Part shown: piece by piece, positions 7,457-11,952 of the stretch
How the letters are laid out: the number at the start of each line of letters is the position of its first letter
Position numbering within the stretch: position 1 is the stretch's first letter
Program-made: the position numbers and the translations under genes
DNA from: UBA9547 sp043769845
GTDB lineage: Bacteria > Bacteroidota > Bacteroidia > Cytophagales > UBA9547
Direction: 5' to 3'
Length of the DNA: 11,952 nt
NCBI GenBank assembly: GCA_043769845.1
Contig: JAYVIX010000233.1
Coordinates: forward strand, 1-11,952
The notes under the pieces: model-generated
What the model was told of the DNA's origin: nothing
The model's input: the letters and a program-made list of their open reading frames with translations, nothing else
Databases searched by the model: none

Positions 7457-8992
7457 TTGCACCTCAATCATTATTTTCTTACCCAATTTGCTGCCGAATT
7501 AAAGAATCTGTTGGTCGATTCGTGGCTTTTGGAAGCTTTTACACAGGAAAAAGACGAACTTATTCTCGCTTTTGCCAAGCAAGGGCAAGACTATTACCTC
7601 AAATGCCGAATAGGAGCTGGCTTGCAAACGATTACCGTTTTGGAGGATTTCAATCGGGCGCGCAAAAACAGTGTCGATCTGTTTGCCGAAGCCATGGAAC
7701 TGAAAGTGGTAGATGTTTCGGCTACCCCAAACGACCGTAGTTTTACGATTCAATTGAAAAAAGGCGGGCTGCTTTTGTTCAAAATGCATGGGAGCAAATC
7801 AAACGTTATTTTTTATAAAAACGAGAAAGGAATAGCCCAATTTCATAAAAACTCGCCTGATATCACATTTGCGCCTAATGCGGTCGATCGTTTGGTCGAT
7901 TTTAATATTGATTCTTTGGTCACAAGTGGTTTCGATTTCAGAACTCAACTACCAGCCTTGGGCAAAGAACCTTTGAAATGGCTCGAAACCAATGGGTTCG
8001 CTACTGCCGATGAAGAAACGAAAATTGAACTCGTTTGTCAATTGCTCGAATTGCTTCATTATCCTACCGAATTCTACATTATCAATGTAGATGGAAAAGC
8101 CGTTTTGTCTTTTTTCAAAAACGAGCACGTTTTAGGTACTTTCAACACGGCCATCGAGGCTTCCAATGCTTTGTTGAAGTTTTATTATTCGTTTTCGGAG
8201 AAAAACCGACAAACCGATGGGCAGCAAAAAACACTACTCGACAAGCAAAAACGACTGGTCAGTTATTTGGCAGCTATTCGAAAACGATTGTATGAAATAA
8301 CACACAGCAATGTGTTCGAAGAAACGGCTAATATTCTGATGGCCAATTTGCATGCCATTCCTGCACGAGCCGAAACAGTTATTTTGTATGATTTTTATCA
8401 GAACGCTGACCGTGAAATAAAGCTAAAAAAGGATCTTTCGCCACAGAAAAATGCAGAGAACTATTATCGAAAATCAAAAAATCTAAGTGTAGAAATTGAA
8501 AACATTCAAAAGACAATTGAGATAAAAGCACTGGAATTAGAAAAGATCGAGGCGAGTTTGCAAAAGCTTGAAAAGGGCGAAACATTGGCTAAAACCGAGA
8601 AAATAGCCTTTGTTCCAAAGCAACAGCAAGAAGAAAAAGTGCCTTACAAACGTTTCGAATTCGAAGATTTTGAGATTAGAGTCGGGAAAAGTTCTCAAAA
8701 AAATGATGAACTAATACAGGAACATGCCAGCAAAAACGATTTGTGGCTTCATGCCCGAGGGTATGCTGGTTCGCATGTGATCATCAAACAACAAGCTGGA
8801 AAGCCATTTCCGCAAGCCGTGATAGAGAAGGCCGCTTCATTGGCGGCTTGGTATTCCAAAGGCAAAAACGATAGCCTTTGTCCTGTGATTGTGACCGAAA
8901 AAAAATACGTGCGCAAAGCCAAAGGCATGGCACCAGGCCAAGTGATTGTCGAAAAAGAGAAAACGTTGATGGTTACACCGTCTGAGTTTTAG
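7457..8992 (+). CDS. rqcH: RqcH/NFACT-family ribosome quality-control factor
   Basis: 511 residues. The N-terminal NFACT-N domain holds NDRSFTIQL with Asp93-Arg94, aligning with the DR motif of bacterial RqcH needed for alanine tailing, and the MHGSKSNVIFY segment equivalent to the family's MG-(x)-SN-(x) signature. A helical middle includes a long coiled coil (about 335-390). The C-terminal NFACT-R domain carries NDLWLHARGYAGSHVIIK (Asp428, Trp430, His432). Family members bind stalled 50S-peptidyl-tRNA complexes and recruit tRNA-Ala to add C-terminal alanine tails that mark the nascent chain for degradation. The start is TTG at 7457: MHLNHYFLTQF matches the usual family N-terminus (MHNNYYFLRQL-like) and no ATG lies suitably nearby. 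It appears monocistronic, between an inverted-repeat element and a terminator. It was likely called a fibronectin-binding-like protein in older annotation. Confidence 0.9.
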   Translation: MHLNHYFLTQFAAELKNLLVDSWLLEAFTQEKDELILAFAKQGQDYYLKCRIGAGLQTITVLEDFNRARKNSVDLFAEAMELKVVDVSATPNDRSFTIQLKKGGLLLFKMHGSKSNVIFYKNEKGIAQFHKNSPDITFAPNAVDRLVDFNIDSLVTSGFDFRTQLPALGKEPLKWLETNGFATADEETKIELVCQLLELLHYPTEFYIINVDGKAVLSFFKNEHVLGTFNTAIEASNALLKFYYSFSEKNRQTDGQQKTLLDKQKRLVSYLAAIRKRLYEITHSNVFEETANILMANLHAIPARAETVILYDFYQNADREIKLKKDLSPQKNAENYYRKSKNLSVEIENIQKTIEIKALELEKIEASLQKLEKGETLAKTEKIAFVPKQQQEEKVPYKRFEFEDFEIRVGKSSQKNDELIQEHASKNDLWLHARGYAGSHVIIKQQAGKPFPQAVIEKAASLAAWYSKGKNDSLCPVIVTEKKYVRKAKGMAPGQVIVEKEKTLMVTPSEF

Positions 8993-9000
8993 AAGAAAAA

Positions 9001-9053
9001 CCTCCCCCGATTGAGACGAATGTCTCAATCGCCCCTCAAAAGGGGGACTTTTT
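9001..9053. terminator. Compound bidirectional terminator between convergent genes
   Basis: CGATTGAGAC (9008-9017) pairs perfectly with GTCTCAATCG (9022-9031) around a 4-base loop. A second hairpin, CCCCT/AGGGG (9032-9036 and 9041-9045), follows, and then ACTTTTT. The C-run at 9003-9008 can instead pair with GGGGGA at 9042-9047, enclosing the first hairpin. On the minus strand the stem is followed by a T-run (complement of GAAAAA at 8995-9000). It therefore serves both the NFACT gene and the ATPase gene, whose stop codon (9052-9054) overlaps the T-tract. Confidence 0.75.
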
Positions 9054-10239
9054 AAATTTCAGAGGCAATCAACTTGTATTCTTCCAGATGCCTAAACATG
9101 TGCTGAAAACTGGTGATTTTGACAAGTTCGCTGTACGAATAATCTTCCGACACCGAGTGTGTGACCACTAGGATAGGAATATTGCCCAAATCGTGCGAAG
9201 CAATGGTAGTGCCCCGTGTTATTTTGGGCGCGTTGCTGGTTTTTATCTCCAAGCCAAACACAGGTTGCAATCCTTTCACCAACACTAGGTCTAGTTCCGT
9301 ACCATCTTGCGTACGATAAAAATAGGCTTCCACACCCGCTTGCAAACGAGCCATCACTTGCTGAATCACAAAGCTTTCCCAAGAATGCCCTTTTCCGATA
9401 AAGCCGTCCAATGCTTCTTTGTCGGCAATATTGCAAAGCGTATGGTATACGCCCGTATCCCTTACAAATATTTTGGGTGTTTTTACGATCCTCTTTTTGG
9501 TATTGATGGCAAAAGGGTAAATCCTGCGTATGAGGAACGCATTTTCAAAATAATCCAAGTAGCGTTTCACAGTGTTCACTTCTATACCCAAGGCACTGCC
9601 CAAGTCCGAATAATTGATCAATTGCCCTTGACAATGCGCTACCATCCGCAACAGGTTCTTGAGCAAAATGGGCGATGCCGACAAGCCCAAAATAGGCAAT
9701 TCCCGCTCCAAATAGGTTTGAATAAACTGCGAACGCATCATAAAACTGAGCGATAAGTTGGGTTGCAAAAAACTGGCTGGAAAGCCGCCTTTGAGCCATA
9801 AATCGTCAAAACTGAATTGCGCTTTGATTTCTTGATAGACAAAAGGGTGCATTTCCAAGTAGGCCACCCTGCCGGCCAAGGTCTCTGAACTTTTGGCGAG
9901 CAACTCGGGCGAAGCCGAACCTAGCAACACAAACCGGCCATTGGTTCTTTTCTTATCTATGACCGACCGTAGCAACACAAACAAAGAGGGATTTCGCTGA
10001 ATCTCGTCAATAATAATAAGCTTATCTTGTCGTTCGTTGAAATACTGCTCGGCATTTCTCAGTTTGAGCAAGTCTTCGTCCGATTCCAAGTCCAGATAAA
10101 TAGATTCGTTCTCTACTGATTCTTGCAAAAGTTTGGCCGAAGTTGTTTTTCCAACCTGCCTAGGCCCCAAAATAGCGACACACGGAAAGGCCGAGAGGTA
10201 TAATTTTAGATCCGAATCAATAAGCCGTTGTAGTTCCAT
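9052..10239 (-). CDS. AAA_14/DUF4143 ATP-binding protein
   Basis: 395 residues from the ATG at 10239. An in-frame TTG at 10257 would add six residues, but a candidate promoter box at 10266-10272 leaves almost no leader for it, so ATG is preferred. The N-terminal AAA domain has Walker A GPRQVGKTT (25-33), Walker B LIIIDE (74-79, Asp78/Glu79) and sensor LLGSAS (about 105-110). A winged-helix region follows (INYSDLGSALGIEVNTVKRY). The C-terminal DUF4143 part has a PD-(D/E)XK-like nuclease-fold signature: Asp317 in TELDLVLV and Glu331-x-Lys333 in GLEIK. The family is widespread and multicopy in Bacteroidota and archaea; its cellular role is not established. The gene is convergent with the NFACT gene and apparently monocistronic. 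It is visibly richer in G+C than the lipoprotein gene next to it (26 G+C in 9361-9420 against 13 in 10861-10920). Full length, no frameshift. Confidence 0.92.
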   Translation of the reverse strand: MELQRLIDSDLKLYLSAFPCVAILGPRQVGKTTSAKLLQESVENESIYLDLESDEDLLKLRNAEQYFNERQDKLIIIDEIQRNPSLFVLLRSVIDKKRTNGRFVLLGSASPELLAKSSETLAGRVAYLEMHPFVYQEIKAQFSFDDLWLKGGFPASFLQPNLSLSFMMRSQFIQTYLERELPILGLSASPILLKNLLRMVAHCQGQLINYSDLGSALGIEVNTVKRYLDYFENAFLIRRIYPFAINTKKRIVKTPKIFVRDTGVYHTLCNIADKEALDGFIGKGHSWESFVIQQVMARLQAGVEAYFYRTQDGTELDLVLVKGLQPVFGLEIKTSNAPKITRGTTIASHDLGNIPILVVTHSVSEDYSYSELVKITSFQHMFRHLEEYKLIASEI

Positions 10240-10265
10240 AAAACGATTGAGTTGCAATTTGTATT

Positions 10266-10298
10266 CAAATTATGTATTTAATCCTGCAATTTTGCAAA
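10266..10298 (-). promoter_or_regulatory. Candidate promoter for the DUF4143 ATPase
   Basis: On the minus strand a TTTG (10298-10295) is followed after 22 bases by TAATTTG (10272-10266), one base short of the TAnnTTTG consensus. The TTTG lies inside the large palindrome, so a protein bound there would compete with RNA polymerase. Start at about 10258-10260 fits the ATG at 10239. Confidence 0.3.
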
Positions 10299-10326
10299 TA
10301 AATTGCAAAATTGCAGGATTAAATAC
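10274..10326. repeat. Perfect 24-bp inverted repeat, probable operator
   Basis: Bases 10274-10297 are exactly the reverse complement of 10303-10326, with a 5-base A/T spacer (10298-10302). Each arm contains two TGCA cores (10285 and 10293; 10304 and 10312), giving spacings of 8, 11 and 8 bases. A further TTGCAATTT lies at 10252-10260. The element sits between the divergent ATPase and lipoprotein genes. There is no T-tract, and its place between divergent starts argues for a protein-binding site rather than a terminator. Confidence 0.7.
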
Positions 10327-10345
10327 CGAGTAGGCTAATTCACAT

Positions 10346-10353
10346 TATCTTTG
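10346..10353 (+). promoter_or_regulatory. Candidate -7 box for the lipoprotein-sigma pair
   Basis: TATCTTTG matches TAnnTTTG exactly and lies 78 bases before the ATG at 10431, giving a leader of about 70 bases. No -33 TTG stands at the usual distance; that position falls at the right edge of the 24-bp inverted repeat, so the repeat could control this promoter too. Confidence 0.45.
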
Positions 10354-10430
10354 TGAAAATAATTTCCAAACCACCTGTAACATTCCAACCCACAAGCCAG
10401 TCTCACCGATGAAACCAAAATTTTAAACCA

Positions 10431-11426
10431 ATGAAAAAAGCTATTTTTATAGTAAGTGTAGTGTTCTTTTTGGCTGGATGCAAGAAGGAGAAGATTGAGC
10501 CAGTGGAAGTAACGCCAGATGAAACAAATGCAACAGGAAAGTACGACCAACCAAAATTTGCTGAGATTACTCACAATGATTTTAAATTCAAGCTTGATTT
10601 CTCGTACAATTCTGAAGGTTTAGTGAATAGTATCAATTCGACAATTGATACTTTGAGAGGTACCAAAAGCGAAAAGGATTATGAGATAAAATATGAATAT
10701 CAAAATGATTTAGTTTCGAAAATATCTTTCAAATCATATCCTAATGCCTTTTTAGAATTTGCCGAACCTGAATTGGAAAATGAATCAGAAGTGAATTATG
10801 TGTATGAAGGCTCAGTAGTAAAACAGATGAATTATAAAAATAATATCAAAATTGACAAAACTGAACAATACAAATATTTTTATAATTTGGACGGAAATGT
10901 GGATTATATCTTAATAAAAAGTATCTCGCAAGGCAATACACAATTCACTGATAGTGTTAATTATATATATACCAAGAATGACAATACTCAAATTGTCACA
11001 CAAGAAGAATTTAAAAATACCAGCTTTTTCGATCCAAAAGGATTAACTCCAAAAGATACAGGAGCAAACGGTTTTGTGCGTTTTGATAGGCCTAGAATTC
11101 ATTCATTCAATGATATAGAACATGGATCAGAAAATGAGAAATTTACCTATTCCAAAGTAGAAAAACGGCTTCAAAAAGAAGTAGAACAACAAATTTTAGG
11201 ATATATTGGAATTGCTGGAACACAAATCCCCGTTTTTTCACAATTTATAAAACCTTACTATACAGAAAGCCGCTCAGAAGTCGAGTTCGAATCAAGAAAT
11301 ATAGCTTTTGACTATCAATACAAAGTAAATGATAAAGGACAGCTTATTAATTTTACTCCTAAGCAAGTCGGGATGCCAAATTCTATTAATTCGTTTGAAC
11401 ATCGTACAGTCAAAATCACTTACTAA
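10431..11426 (+). CDS. Putative outer-surface lipoprotein of unknown function
   Basis: 331 residues. The N-terminus MKKAIFIVSVVFFLAGCKKEK is a lipoprotein signal peptide with lipobox LAGC; Cys17 would be lipidated, and the Lys/Glu-rich stretch after it resembles lipoproteins of this phylum. The mature part is made of repeated short beta-hairpin units of the form Y-x-Y-(x)-G/D-(x)-V (FKLDFSYNSEGLVNSI, YEIKYEYQNDLVSKISF, VNYVYEGSVVKQMNY, YKYFYNLDGNVDYI), reminiscent of DUF4595/YD-repeat-like proteins. I recognise no catalytic motif. The gene is strikingly AT-rich compared with its neighbours (13 G+C in the 60 bases 10861-10920). It ends 3 bases before the sigma factor start, suggesting cotranscription, with the lipoprotein placed first. 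A role as a surface sensor or binder is possible but not shown. Confidence 0.82.
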   Translation: MKKAIFIVSVVFFLAGCKKEKIEPVEVTPDETNATGKYDQPKFAEITHNDFKFKLDFSYNSEGLVNSINSTIDTLRGTKSEKDYEIKYEYQNDLVSKISFKSYPNAFLEFAEPELENESEVNYVYEGSVVKQMNYKNNIKIDKTEQYKYFYNLDGNVDYILIKSISQGNTQFTDSVNYIYTKNDNTQIVTQEEFKNTSFFDPKGLTPKDTGANGFVRFDRPRIHSFNDIEHGSENEKFTYSKVEKRLQKEVEQQILGYIGIAGTQIPVFSQFIKPYYTESRSEVEFESRNIAFDYQYKVNDKGQLINFTPKQVGMPNSINSFEHRTVKITY

Positions 11427-11429
11427 CAA

Positions 11430-11909
11430 ATGCCCCACCAACTCTACAATCAATCTGTCCATGACTATAGCAACCGAGTATGTCGGTTTGTGGATAAGTT
11501 ATTGATGGATAGTGTAGTAGCCAAGGACATTACGCAGGAAGCGTACATGCGACTGTGGGAAAAACGAGATTCGGTCGATTTTGAAAAAGTGCGGGCTTGG
11601 TTGTTCACGACTGCTTATCGGCTGAGCATGGATCATCTGCAACGACAAAAACGTTTCGATCGAGCAGAAGAGATGCCCGAAAGATGGACGGAACAGAAAA
11701 ATCCAGACCTAAAAAAGATCGTGAGCGATTCGCTCGCTTTGCTTTCGGAAGTACAACGTTCCATTGTCTTGCTGAAAGATTACGAAGGTTATACTTATGA
11801 AGAAATAGGCACGATGCTGAATCTGAGTCCTGAACAAGTAAAAGTGTATTTGTTCAGGGCTAGAAAGAAAGTAAAAGAATATATTGGCGACCTCAGGTTA
11901 GTCTTCTAG
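11430..11909 (+). CDS. ECF-type RNA polymerase sigma factor
   Basis: 159 residues. Sigma region 2 is visible at about residues 5-70 (AKDITQEAYMRLWEKRD, and VRAWLFTTAYRLSMDHLQRQKR for the -10-recognition and melting part). Region 4 is at about 105-153 (LLSEVQRSIVLLKDYEGYTY, then EEIGTMLNLSPEQVKVYLFR with the helix-turn-helix). Regions 1 and 3 are absent, as is normal for the ECF class. It directs RNA polymerase to a small set of promoters that cannot be named here. The ATG at 11430, 3 bases after the lipoprotein stop, gives a normal though slightly short N-terminus. Unusually, no anti-sigma gene starts within the remaining 43 bases, and a perfect hairpin follows at once, so it may be controlled through its transcription or by an anti-sigma factor beyond the hairpin. 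Confidence 0.93.
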   Translation: MPHQLYNQSVHDYSNRVCRFVDKLLMDSVVAKDITQEAYMRLWEKRDSVDFEKVRAWLFTTAYRLSMDHLQRQKRFDRAEEMPERWTEQKNPDLKKIVSDSLALLSEVQRSIVLLKDYEGYTYEEIGTMLNLSPEQVKVYLFRARKKVKEYIGDLRLVF

Positions 11910-11919
11910 TGAAACAAAA

Positions 11920-11952
11920 AACTCTTCAAGGGTTTAGAACCCTTGAAGAGTT
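11920..11952. terminator. Perfect 15-bp hairpin at the window edge
   Basis: AACTCTTCAAGGGTT (11920-11934) and AACCCTTGAAGAGTT (11938-11952) are exact reverse complements around a TAG loop, starting 11 bases after the sigma gene stop. The A-run at 11916-11921 becomes a T-run on the minus strand, so termination of leftward transcripts is supported. For the plus strand the bases after the stem are outside the window. Confidence 0.7.

Noticed and set aside
9307..9756. 149-codon plus-strand open frame
   Set aside because: Lies wholly antisense to the ATPase gene, whose Walker and DUF4143 motifs are intact; the translation has no family features.
10274..10326. Palindrome considered as a terminator or a transposon end
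   Set aside because: No T-tract, located between divergent gene starts, and no transposase gene or second end is visible.
10409..10426. Five-codon ATG frame (MKPKF) just before the lipoprotein start
   Set aside because: Too short to support as a leader peptide; likely chance in an A-rich leader.

Overview
The window reads as chromosome of a Bacteroidota bacterium, most likely a gliding-type Cytophagales relative. The grounds are a secreted lamin-tail protein with a type IX secretion C-terminal domain, a Bacteroidota-style lipoprotein next to an ECF sigma factor, an AAA_14/DUF4143 ATPase, several TAnnTTTG -7 boxes, weak Shine-Dalgarno signals and an AT-rich sequence. No tRNA, rRNA, CRISPR array or transposase gene was seen.

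Left part (2-4532): a TPR protein whose start lies outside the window is followed by a compact four-gene unit. Its order is a membrane HAMP/SpoIIE-type PP2C phosphatase, a SiaB-like GHKL kinase, a SiaC-like phosphoprotein and a small coiled-coil protein with two membrane segments. The first three match the Pseudomonas SiaA-SiaB-SiaC partner switch in order and motifs, including a threonine at exactly residue 68 of the SiaC homologue. Where Pseudomonas has the diguanylate cyclase SiaD, this operon has a protein that keeps a SiaD-like N-terminal coupling helix but ends in a membrane hairpin with no catalytic domain. This is the most interesting system in the window: a phospho-switch whose output is probably something at the membrane rather than direct c-di-GMP synthesis.

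Middle part (4617-8992): a large secreted surface protein (LTD and Ig-like domains plus type IX sorting domain) is followed by an 89-bp inverted-repeat element that probably terminates transcription, two tandem -7-like promoter repeats, and an RqcH/NFACT ribosome-rescue factor starting at TTG. That gene ends at a compound, probably bidirectional terminator.

Right part (9052-11952): a convergent AAA_14/DUF4143 ATPase sits on the minus strand. Upstream of it lies a perfect 24-bp inverted repeat (10274-10326), which looks like an operator between divergent promoters. Rightward from there run an AT-rich lipoprotein gene and, 3 bases later, an ECF sigma factor with no anti-sigma gene visible. A perfect 15-bp hairpin closes the window. 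The whole window is densely coding; no stretch over 300 bases lacks a gene.
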